Source: Apostichopus japonicus
Taxonomy: Eukaryota; Echinodermata; Holothuroidea; Aspidochirotida; Stichopodidae
DNA length: 64,000 nucleotides
Reading direction: 5' to 3'
NCBI RefSeq assembly: GCF_037975245.1
Contig: NC_092580.1
Span: 8,220,501-8,284,500 of the forward strand
Below the pieces are notes generated by a model. It was not told the origin of the DNA, made no database searches, and saw only the letters and a list, made by a program, of their open reading frames with translations. Shown here in pieces: positions 48,501 through 56,127 of the stretch; the first letter of the stretch is position 1, and each line of letters starts with the position of its first letter. Position numbers and translations under genes: made by a program.

Positions 48501-51500
48501 TGTTACCAAACCCTCATTACACACACTGCTACATGTATACTTAACTGCTGTTACCAAAGCATTACTATACTAAGTGCTGTCATCAATGTTACTGTATACA
48601 GTGCTGTCACCAAACCTGTATTATACACAATGCTACTGTACATACGTATTGCTAAAATTGTACGCCTGAAAATATTGCAGTAAGATTGGTGCACAGTTGC
48701 ATATTGACTATGTCACATGTGAGATCAAGCAGTACTGGGTGTGCCATGATGAAATGAATGTGTCAGGCTAGTGCTCCCATGGTGCAGGGCCACATGTTAT
48801 ATGTCCATGTGTATTTAGGCCTAGCTGTGCCATGCATGCAGGGCATGTGATGTACATGTGTCAGGCAAGCTGTGTCATGGTGCAGTTTAGGTGATGCCCA
48901 TATGTGTCAGATGATGCACATACCTGTGATGCCCATGTGCCAAGCTAGCTGTGCCATGGAGCTGGGCCATGGTGGAGTTTCTTTTGATGTCTCGTGATGT
49001 CCATGTGTCAGGCTAGCTATGTCATGGAACAGTGCCTGTGATGTCCATGTGTCAGGCTAGCTATGTCATGGAACAGTGCCTGTGATGTTCATGTGTCAGG
49101 TTGCTGTGCCATGGAGCAGTGCCTGTGATATCATGTGACATGTGACATATGAACAAAGATGTGTAACAACCACTACATAAACTGTACATAATGCAGTAAC
49201 CATGAATGAACAAGTAATGTCAGGAAATAATGTAACTATAACTAAGTAGGTGAGGCCAAGAACAATTTCCTTTTAATCTCTCTCACATAGAAACTGATAC
49301 AAGAGAATAAAAAGACTGAGACCCCAGTTGGAGAACACTTTAACCTTCCCAACCATACCATTAACGACATGAACCTACAGGGGATTGAATCCCTCTACAG
49401 TTTATCTCCCACCTCTCCTCTTCCTCCTGTTGGTTTCTTTCTTCTCTCCACCCTTTGTCTACTAATCCTCTTACATCTATCTCTTCTTGTCTTCACCCTA
49501 ATCATTAACCTCTATATCTGTATTCTTTGCTTGTATTTATCACCTGTATTTTCTGTTAATCATTCAGCCTCTGAAGAAGATCCTGCTAGGATCAAAACGT
49601 CTGGCCACTTACTTTTACACGAAGAGAATTTAAGTCAAAATATAATGCAAAATGAACATATATTTTTTTTTTTAGGTTTTGCAATGATTTTGAAGAAATG
49701 TGGTTGATCCCTTTTAAACACCAGCAGTGTTGCTACTTCAGTTATTTTCACGACATGTTTTATGCTTATTTTAGTGGTACCTGCACATAGCTTCAACCTC
49801 AACTTCATCCTTTGTCCAAGTTTTATTTTTTCTTTGTCTTTATTAAGGCATCATGTTCAATGGGATGAAAGGTTAAACTGTAAAACTATGTAAACCTATT
49901 GAGTTTTGGTAAGTTGTGAATTCTCAGACTTCAGATCTGAAATCAAGAAGGGATATTGGAATCTACGTGAGCGATAGCGTCTAGCTCATGGTGGCTCTTA
50001 CGCTTGACAACTTTGAACATTCACATGCTGCCTTCATGTGTCAAATAAATGTGGCTTATTACCTAAATACTACCACCAGCATATGCATCGTAAAATATGA
50101 GGCAATAACACCTGTTGAAATTTGTACTGTTAGGTCAGACTTATTGGCTTTCGTCAGAGCAGACCTGGTTTTAAATTGGTAATTTCGTGCAGCCACCTGT
50201 GTCTAAACTAAAGGATAATTATTCATTTTAAAAATCCAGGGTTGTTTGGTACTATACCAGATGATATAGCAAAGTTTGATGCTGTATTATTGGTTCGGGT
50301 TAGAGACTGCTGGATTGGTTCAAGTGAAGTTTCAATACTAATGCATACCAAATCCCACTACAATGAAGAAAAAGAGCAATTATTTATGATAACATCAAAA
50401 GTAAGGTCACAAATGTATACATGAATAATATGTATTTTATAAATCAAATAAAATATAACAATACAATATAGCACACATAACATACTAAATGTTATATGTT
50501 ACATAACAACACAAGTTTAATAGGTTTGGGAAGTACTCAGCACAATGCTATAAGTCTGTAGACCAAAGACAAGCTAATCACACCACTGCTTTAACCATCA
50601 CGCCAGAATACTAGTAAATTGCGGGTATAGCAATGTATACATGACATGAACATAACTGAAAGTGTGTAATAATCTATGTGTAATGTAACTTACAGTGGGT
50701 ATCGTTCACCATCTGAGTATGCATGTACTGTATTTTTCATAAACTTGATAAGCTATTAAAATATGTTTGGACTGAATCTTGATAAGATTGAGGTTATTCT
50801 GAACTCAGCTCAGCTGTAAAGGGGGAGGGGAAGGGAGGGCAAATCAGCAATGGGGAGGGGTCCTTCCATACAATAAGTGTGCATGCAGATTTTCAGTCTT
50901 AATTGCAATGGGTTCATTGTAACAGTCGGTCAGAAATAAAGGGGAATAGAAATGTGTAACACACAAGACCAGTACACAAAGTCTATGAGAAGGAATATAA
51001 ATAGAACCCTGTGGAAATTTGTGATGTTGTTATCATTTAACGTCTGCTGATAAAGGAATGAATTAGTCACAAGGGAAACACCTTCAAGTTCTTATCTTGC
51101 AGAAGGTGCTAATTATCAAAGCATAGCTAGTGGGATTACAGAAGTGATAGCATGTTCATAGATTAGTCTTATCATAGTATACACATACAGGTAAGATAGG
51201 ATAATCCAGTGAGATAAACCGAAATCTAACTTGGGAGAAGCTGCTCATTTTCTGCTAATCTCACATTTAACTTAAACTACTCAACCCAAGCAGTGTTTGC
51301 GATAAGTCACCTGTTTATTTCTCAAGTTCAGAAAAGATGGAAAAATCAAACTTTCCTGAATGCCAAGATTAAGATTCCTGTTAATGACTAAACAGATCAC
51401 AAATGACTTCTGTTTACCTGTACAAATAACAGCACAGGTACAGGTATTACCTTGGATGTAGCATACTTACACTAGTAAGTATTGGCAGCTTCCTGCTAAC

Positions 51501-53578
51501 ACATTATAGCACTGGACCTGACTCCTTAGATAGCTGGCCCTATAACAGAGACTGGACCTGACTCCTTAGATAGCTGGCCCTAAACAGAGACTGGACCAGA
51601 CTCCTTAAATAACTGGCCCTAAAACAGAGACTGGACCTGACTCCTTAGATAGCTGGCCCTAAAACAGAAACTGGACCTGACTGCTTAGAGAGCTGGCCCT
51701 AAACAGAGACTGGACCAGACTCCTTAAATAACTGGCCCTAAAACAGAGACTGGACCAGACTCCTTAGATAGCTGGCCATAAACAGAGACTGGACCAGACT
51801 CCTTAAATAGCTGGCCCTAAAACAGAGACTGGACCTGACTGCTTAGAGAGCTGGCCCTAAAACAGAAACTGGACCTGACTCCTTAGATAGCTGGCCCTAA
51901 AACAGAGACTGGACCTGACTCCTTAAATAACTGGCCCTAAAACAGAGACTGGACCAGACTCCTTAGATAGCTGGCCATAAACAGAGACTGGACCTGACTC
52001 CTTAGATAGCTGGCCATAAACAGAGACTGGACCAGACTCCTTAAATAACTGGCCCTAAAACAGAGACTGGACCTGACTGCTTAGAGAGCTGGCCCTAAAA
52101 CAGAAACTGGACCTGACTCCTTAGATAGCTGGCCCTAAACAGAGACTGGACCAGACTCCTTAAATAACTGGCCCTAAAACAGAGACTGGACCTGACTCCT
52201 TAGATAGCTGGCCCTAAAACAGAGACTGGACCAGACTCCTTAAATAACTGGCCTTAAAACAGAGACTGGACCTGACTGCTTAGAGAGCTGGCCCTAAAAC
52301 AGAAACTGGACCTGACTCCTTAGATAGCTGGCCCTAAACAGAGACTGGACCAGACTCCTTAAATAGCTGGCCCTAAAACAGAAACTGGACCTGACTCCTT
52401 AAATAACTGGCCCTAAAACAGAGACTGGACCAGACTCCTTAGATAGCTGGCCATAAACAGAGACTGGACCTGACTCCTTAGATAGCTGGCCATAAACAGA
52501 GACTGGACCAGACTCCTTAAATAACTGGCCCTAAAACAGAGACTGGACCTGACTGCTTAGAGAGCTGGCCCTAAAACAGAAACTGGACCTGACTCCTTAG
52601 ATAGCTGGCCCTAAACAGAGACTGGACCAGACTCCTTAAATAACTGGCCCTAAAACAGAGACTGGACCTGACTCCTTAGATAGCTGGCCCTAAAACAGAA
52701 ACTGGACCTGACTCCTTAGATAGCTGGCCCTAAAACAGAAACTGGACCTGACTCCTTAGATAGCTGGCCCTAAAACAGAGACTGGACCTGACTCCTTAGA
52801 TAGCTGGCCCTAAAACAGAGACTGGACCTGACTGCTTAGAGAGCTGGCCCTAAAACAGAGACTGGAACTGACTCCTTAGATAGCTGGCCCTAAACAGAGA
52901 CTGGACCTGACTCCTTAGATAGCTCGCCCTAAAACAGAGATTGGACCTGACTCCTTAGATACCTGGCCCTAAAACAGAGACTGGGACCAGACTGCTTAGA
53001 TAGCTGGCCCTAAACAGAGACTGGACCTGACTGCTTAGATAGCTGGAACTAAACAGAGACTGGCCCAGACTGCTTAGATAGCTGGCCCTAAACAGAGACT
53101 GGACCAGACTCCTTAAATAACTGGCACTAAACAGAGACTGGACCTGGACCTAGATAGCAGGCCCTAAAACAGAGACTGGACCAGACTCCTTAGATAGCTG
53201 GCCCTAAAACAGAAACTGGATCTGACTCCGTAGATAGCTAGCCCTAGAATCTTAGTGAACATTGCCAGAGGGTCGACCGTGAGAGTTTGTTAAAGTATAT
53301 ATGATATGTTTGAAACTTACTACAAGTGTTTCGTTAGGTTCGAGTCGTCCAGCAGGGTAATACCAATGGCCGTGACAGTTCTTCTTAGCCTCTTGTATTA
53401 GCACTACCTCCCCCGACGCATTGAATACGACCGCAGCCACGATGATGCAGACATTACGACCCAGGCCGCAGGGATTGCTGCTGCCCGACGGTTTACGACA
53501 TATGTCATAACGGGTTAGGGGTATGCTGGATGGTCGACCATTCAAGAGGTCCATCAGCGCTCTCTCCACTTCTGACAT
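24353..53578 (-). CDS. NUDT18: NUDT18-type Nudix hydrolase, complete, six coding exons
   Basis: In the known family this enzyme (human NUDT18/MTH3) hydrolyses oxidised nucleoside diphosphates such as 8-oxo-dGDP to monophosphates, cleaning the nucleotide pool. Coding segments in order are 53321-53578, 36799-36925, 29482-29587, 27502-27642, 24981-25080 and 24353-24583. They sum to 963 nt, that is 320 aa plus stop, against 323 aa in human. All five introns are GT-AG with compatible phases 0, 1, 2, 2, 0. The Nudix signature spans residues 77-99: Gly77, Glu83, Arg91, Glu92, Phe96-region Glu95 and Glu96, Gly98 and Leu99, matching GX5EX7REUXEEXGU. Preceding it are RNVCIIVAAVVF, VLIQEAKK and HWYYPAGR. 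Downstream, DKESLQAAWFSMEQL, RYPPILP and ADGVCLNLLTD match conserved places in NUDT18. The start is the ATG at 53578; the frame upstream begins only with TTG. No disrupted residue is visible, so it should be functional. Confidence 0.95.
24981..25080 (-). CDS. NUDT18: NUDT18 exon 5 (residues 211-244)
   Basis: It encodes NEIQVLLNMEDTPHFPTIKD and AWQADDSLHRLSM, in the poorly conserved middle of the C-terminal part. The acceptor is ATTTTTCCACAG and the donor is AGTATG|GTAAGC. 100 nt, phases 2 to 0. Confidence 0.9.
25081..27501 (-). other. NUDT18: NUDT18 intron 4, mostly a TIR element
   Basis: This 2.4-kb intron is largely occupied by the inverted-repeat element at 25208-27000. Removing the element and one copy of its 6-bp duplication leaves about 620 bp of intron. 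Confidence 0.8.
25208..27000. mobile_element. DNA transposon-like element, 1.79 kb, with perfect 6-bp duplication
   Basis: The left end is CAGTGTTCTCCGC and the right end is the inverse of CAGTGTTCTCCAC. Both ends carry nearby TTTTGTCCGGGYGG blocks facing inward, several at the right end (26885-26978). The 6-mer CTGCTA lies directly outside both ends (25202-25207 and 27001-27006). No transposase is recognisable, so it is nonautonomous or decayed. Near the left end it includes the GC-rich module shared with other elements (25270-25375, reversed). TIR style is hAT-like, but a 6-bp duplication is not typical of hAT, so the superfamily is open. Confidence 0.75.
27502..27642 (-). CDS. NUDT18: NUDT18 exon 4 (residues 164-210)
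   Basis: It encodes RSSDFLPIVEKTFQYFTKVP, TERYPPILPVLQ and HKHMCMRIILVKATE. It aligns in order with the human helical segment and HPLILP motif. The acceptor is CATTTACTTTCAG and the donor is ACAGA|GTAAGT. 141 nt, phase 2-2. Confidence 0.95.
27643..29481 (-). other. NUDT18: NUDT18 intron 3, almost all minisatellite
   Basis: Of 1839 bp, about 1640 are the 73-bp array. Only roughly 140 bp at the acceptor side and 60 bp at the donor side are unique. Confidence 0.85.
27780..29418 (-). repeat. 73-bp minisatellite, about 22 copies
   Basis: On the plus strand the unit runs ATATGATGATGTTGGTTAGT, ACTATGCTGTATTACATTAT, CTTAACATGGTGGTGTCCAT and CAATCTAGTGC. Some copies replace the last third with a shorter GTGTAGCACTCTATTGTTT version. 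On the NUDT18 sense strand each copy carries GTACTAACC, containing the branch-point consensus TACTAAC, and a TAATACAG. Variant types recur in blocks. Confidence 0.92.
29482..29587 (-). CDS. NUDT18: NUDT18 exon 3 (residues 129-163)
   Basis: It encodes GGALKTADKGDKESLQAAWF followed by SMEQLRNSAQHNIML. This corresponds to the GGILKTSKEADAESLQAAW region of the human protein. The acceptor is TTATTTTGTAG and the donor is TTAAG|GTAAAT. 106 nt, phases 1 to 2. Confidence 0.95.
30200..31010. repeat. 58-bp minisatellite, about 14 copies
   Basis: The unit combines GAGTTAACCATTACACTGGA, GCATCTAGGCCCTCATGCCA and CAGTGGCCATCAAACAGA. Copies at the left side are more diverged and those from 30600 to 30960 are close to identical, so the array probably grew recently on the right. 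Confidence 0.9.
31790..31895. repeat. Degenerate 30-bp tandem repeat
   Basis: Four copies of a motif like TGAATACGTATTTACCACTA (also GAATATGTATTTATTACCA) follow one another. Confidence 0.65.
32560..33480. repeat. TGACCT-rich dispersed repeat array
   Basis: Diverged units of 130-180 bp each pair a TTGACCTCTNNTGACC block with GTTCTTGTACACA and a GTTTACAAN-type phrase. A further copy lies at 29805-29930. The half-site density resembles that of 13300-14460, although the units differ. Confidence 0.65.
34066..35188. repeat. 14-bp (CTAGGTACAGTAAT) array split by a MITE, then 24-bp units
   Basis: Copies of CTAGGTACAGTAAT occur at 34066-34160 and resume at 35011. After a few imperfect copies the unit becomes CTAGGCATAGCTGGTACAGT plus AAT from about 35093 to 35185. 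The two parts were one array before the element at 34161-35010 inserted. Confidence 0.88.
34161..35010. mobile_element. hAT-type MITE, 850 bp, 8-bp target duplication
   Basis: The left end CAGGGATGTAGCCAGG and the inverse of the right end, CAGCAACGTAACCAGG, match at 12 of 16 positions. The 8-mer GGTACAGT flanks both sides exactly. Because the insertion is in a tandem array with that same phrase, chance identity must be allowed for. GTGCTCCCCCCTTTCA blocks lie inside both ends. Close to the right end is the shared module (GCACCAGATCGCATCT and GGGGAGGGGGACACC). There is no transposase. Confidence 0.85.
36200..36329. repeat. 61-bp direct duplication
   Basis: Two copies (36200-36260 and 36269-36329) start GAAAATTAACTAAATGAATG and differ at one clear site (TTCTAACC/TTCAAACC). 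The near-identity points to recent duplication. Confidence 0.9.
36799..36925 (-). CDS. NUDT18: NUDT18 exon 2 (residues 87-128): second half of the Nudix box
   Basis: It opens EGAKREFEEETGLTFEPSTL and continues HVESHLIAGYWMRFTFTGYL. The acceptor is CTTCTTGTTGTAG and the donor is ACAG|GTTAGT. 127 nt, entering in phase 0 and leaving in phase 1. The catalytic REFEEE residues that bind the metal are here. Confidence 0.95.
37395..37705. repeat. Degenerate tandem repeat, about 50 bp
   Basis: Six or so copies combine TTGAACACCTATACAGCAAA, GCAACATAACTTAT and TTGATTGACTG with indels between them. Confidence 0.85.
39575..40600. other. CpG-richer island, unidentified
   Basis: CpG dinucleotides are more frequent here than in the AT-rich intron around it, for example GCGGCGGTCGAACTCAGTTC near 40348. 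The phrase CCGTTTGAACTAAATTT occurs twice (near 40030 and 40258). No terminal repeats or coding frame were found. It may be a younger insertion. Confidence 0.35.
41295..41400 (-). repeat. Copy of the shared GC-rich module, reversed
   Basis: CTGGGGGAGGGGTCTAAGGG and GGTGGTGTCCCCATCC are followed by GCTTAGATGCCAAATGATG. This is the reverse of the module in the MITEs at 1678 and 34161. No clear terminal repeats surround it. Confidence 0.65.
42935..43000 (-). mobile_element. Penelope-like element 3' scrap, minus orientation
   Basis: On the minus strand it reads CTCTGAAGAAGATCCTGCTA and TGCTTGAAACATCAGGC, closely matching the plus-strand phrase at 49567-49605. This tail, in the style of GAAGAAGA...GAAACGTC, is often seen at the ends of Penelope-like or related elements. 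Confidence 0.45.
44500..44580 (+). mobile_element. Solo hAT-type terminal end
   Basis: CAGTGGCGGAGCTAGGGG has the form of a hAT terminal repeat. It is followed by a short duplication of ATGGATCGCGGGAA. No opposite end was found within the next few hundred bases. Confidence 0.45.
46026..46300. repeat. C-rich minisatellite (G-rich on the NUDT18 sense strand)
   Basis: Units combine CCCCACTCCTCC, CTTACCCCACTCCTCC and CCACCCCACCTGCCCCACTC over about 275 bp. The minus strand, which is the transcribed-sense strand of the intron, is GGGGTGGGG- and GGAGGAG-rich. Long open frames on both strands here come only from absence of stops in biased sequence. Confidence 0.9.
48485..48640. repeat. Degenerate CTGTTACCAAA repeat
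   Basis: The phrase TGCTGTTACCAAACC or TGCTGTCACCAAACC with TATACA recurs about five times. Diverged. Confidence 0.6.
48770..49140. repeat. Tandem repeat, about 44 bp
   Basis: Copies of GTGATGTCCATGTGTCAGGC, TAGCTATGTCATGGAACAGT and GCCT occur, with the copies from 48990 to 49080 nearly identical and older ones to the left more diverged. Confidence 0.8.
49290..49640 (+). mobile_element. Penelope-like retroelement 3' fragment
   Basis: The frame from 49292 reads KLIQENKKTETPVGEHFNLP and NHTINDMNLQGIES. GEHFNLPxHxxxDM resembles the segment after GIY-YIG endonuclease domains in Penelope-like elements. A CT-rich stretch follows, then CTCTGAAGAAGATCCTGCTA with ATCAAAACGTCTGG, a tail style common in such elements. 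Reverse transcriptase and the GIY-YIG core are missing, so this is a 5'-truncated dead copy. Confidence 0.6.
51500..53245. repeat. 40-bp minisatellite, about 43 copies, with higher-order blocks
   Basis: The unit on the plus strand is CTGGACCTGACTCCTTAGAT followed by AGCTGGCCCTAAAACAGAGA. Three variant types (CTTAGATAGCTGG, CTTAAATAACTGG, GCTTAGAGAGCTGG) recur in a fixed order through the array, showing block duplication. The array starts about 75 nt inside intron 1 from the exon 1 donor. On the NUDT18 sense strand each unit contains TCTCTGTTTTAGGG, which resembles a 3' splice site. Confidence 0.93.
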
Positions 53579-53643
53579 TCTCCACAAACATGTAGTAGGA
53601 TGATGATGTGGTGGATTTATCTTGAAATACGTACAAACAGCAG
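53321..53643 (-). CDS. NUDT18: NUDT18 exon 1 (56 nt of 5' UTR, then residues 1-86)
   Basis: A strong acceptor (TTGTAATCTTTTCAG at 53644-53645) precedes the start codon, so at least one noncoding 5' exon should exist further upstream. Coding starts MSEVERALMDLLNGRP and ends GRLEPNETLV at a TTGTA|GTAAGT donor. The first half of the Nudix box is here. An out-of-frame ATG at 53591 begins a 28-codon uORF overlapping the real start. Confidence 0.93.
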
Positions 53644-54569
53644 CTGAAAAGATTACAAAAAGACCAGTCTAATAACCGAGCTGTTAAAGTTTCTTTGTAG
53701 AAAACTTAAAAAGTTAAGGCCAGAACTGCTGAAATTATTCTTGTATTAAAACTTAAGAGTTTCGGTATGAAATCTTCTTGGCAGACAAACAAACTAGTTT
53801 CCTATTCAACCTTGTATGAACTAAAGAAATACAGAGGTATATAGCACTTTTCAACCACACTTCACTAGATATTAATAATAATAATATTCCTTTTAGGAAC
53901 AGTTTTCATATCCTATTAAGCTTTGAGCAAACTCAGACCAATTCCCTGCACATGTATGATAACGTATACTGCTTCTTACTGGTAAACTGTTGGAAGTCTA
54001 TAGATACTCTCTTGTCATGCATCCACCAGTGTCTTTGGACATGTTACAATCTAATACAATATTGCCTAGATGTACAGGTGAATTTATAAGGATTCACAAT
54101 TCTGGCCAAGTGCTCATGAGCTATAATATTCCAGGACCAATGAAAGCAGTTGCAACACCTAATTGAATATCTCACAGTGGGGAACCTTCTTTGAGTGACT
54201 GTCACTCAGAATTCACAGAATGAACAGGTTCAATCATTACTTCATACCTTATGCATACACACAGTGTAAGATACAGTATCAACATCCCCCAATAAACTTG
54301 ATCTTAAAGTACAATTCTGAACAAACTGATCATAAGAACTTTCAACCTATGTTGACAGACTATTCAATTGATCATACTGTACAATAGTCACTAACATACA
54401 TGTACAGTAGTGTCTCAATGGTTGGGTTTTCATCTGAAAAAAATACTTGATTTCACATAACCAGCATGTGTTCCATATTCATAATTATGTTCTACAAAAA
54501 TTCAATTGATTGGTCAAGGAACTTGTGACAAGAAGGATATTAAGTACCACATATAAATGAACCATGGCA

Positions 54570-54775
54570 AGTTCACACCTTGTCAGGGTAATACTAACAT
54601 GGTTGTACCATGGAAGCATTACCATGTCAGGGTAATACTAACATGGTTGTACCATGAAGGCACTAACATGTCAGGGTAATATTAACATGGTTGTACCATG
54701 GAAGCATAGCCATGTCAGGGTAATACTAATGTATTGTTGTACCATGGCAGCATTGCCATGTCATGGTTAGACTTA
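54570..54775. repeat. Tandem repeat, about 45 bp, four to five copies
   Basis: Copies combine CCATGTCAGGGTAATACTAA, CATGGTTGTACCATGGAAGC and ATT. CCATGG/CATGG palindromic steps occur in each unit. Confidence 0.85.
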
Positions 54776-55684
54776 CTGTACATGGTTTTACTGCTCCAGT
54801 AATTCACTTCTAAACCTTTCATCAGCCTTTCATTATTCATTAATTCTGTTTACTCTCCTTCTTGACCTAAACGTTAATAATATCAGTGTTCAAAGTGAAC
54901 TAATTTCAGTTGGCAGATCCTTGCTGGTACAGATAACCTCATCCCTCTGTGAGGTACTGTAGTGCAATGGTTCATCATGTATGAATGTCTGGACATGAAC
55001 AATAAGACCAAAAATGTCTGCACATTCACAAGAGACATCTCATTCTGCTCAAGGATAATCACATCTTTGAAGAGAGCCAGCCAATAATGCATTATGAGAC
55101 AATAAAGACTGTCATTGTTATGAGGTGTTTGCCAATGATGGTAGTTACAAATATTGCTAGATCTGCTACATAATGGTCACAAAGTTTCATAATTTACAAC
55201 ACAAGTTTTAGGATTTCTTTGACAGTTCTTGAAGACCTATATTGGTGTTCATAATTTTGCAATGTCTATAAATATGAGTAGTGTACAATAAGACATACTG
55301 TAAACTGAGCAATATGATCTTCACTGAATTTCCATTGCATCCTATGATAATGCACTTTGTTCTACACATCCCTAAATCCCATATTACTCTCACCGTACCA
55401 TTAACCAAAGAATGTGTGTATGTTTAAACAACTTTCCCTCATTATAGATTCCATTAATAATAACGCCAACAGATCCAGGCTGAATCATCCGTCTCAAATT
55501 AAAACTTGTTTCCACCATTTACACAGACAGAGGCTTTTTATATTGTAAACACAGAGCAGTAGTTAGTGAAGTAGGAGAGGAAAGTTAAAAGCATGCACTA
55601 CAGTAGTTTGCATAGTTTGTACAGTTAGCTGATATCTGACAACAATTAGATCTAGCCACTATACTTAACATGTGTTCATATCAA

Positions 55685-56127
55685 GCACATGTGTATGGCA
55701 AGCCATGTGGGACAAACACTGCATAATATATCAGCGTATTAATCATAATTTATACGCGTATTAATTGGAATATATACACGTATATTATTAGCCAATCATA
55801 TGGCTCAAATATATCCGCGTATTAATTCGAATATATACACGTATTAATTCGAATATATATACAGGTATTAATTCGAATATATATGGGGATTAAATCCAAT
55901 ATATGCACGGATTAATTAGAATATACACGAAAACACATTTCCGCTCTTGCTGTGTACTAATACCAACGATAAATGTTTTGGCGGGCTCGCGAGATCGCTT
56001 CATAAAGCGAAACTTTACACATGTACAGTACAACACATATATATTCGAATTAATACGCGTATATATTCGAATTAATATGCGGATATATTATGCGGTGTTT
56101 GTCCCACATGGCTTGCCATACATGTGC
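55685..56127. mobile_element. Foldback/MITE-like element with about 47-bp inverted ends
   Basis: The left arm starts GCACATGTGTATGGCAAGCC and continues ATGTGGGACAAACACTGCAT. The right arm is its inverse with few changes, ending GGCTTGCCATACATGTGC. Inside, both halves carry repeats of TATTAATTCGAATATATA with CGCG or CACG steps, while the centre (about 55930-56010) is unique. It has no coding frame and no clear flanking duplication. Confidence 0.85.

Larger units (their letters stand above)
36926..53320 (-). other. NUDT18: NUDT18 intron 1 (16.4 kb)
   Basis: This intron interrupts the Nudix signature between residues 86 and 87. It carries a 37395-37705 tandem repeat, a CpG-richer island at about 39575-40600, GC-rich module traces at 41300-41400, Penelope-like ends at 42935-43000 and 49290-49640, a C-rich array at 46026-46300, a 44-bp repeat at 48770-49140 and the 40-bp array at 51500-53245. 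No nested gene is supported on either strand. Confidence 0.75.
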
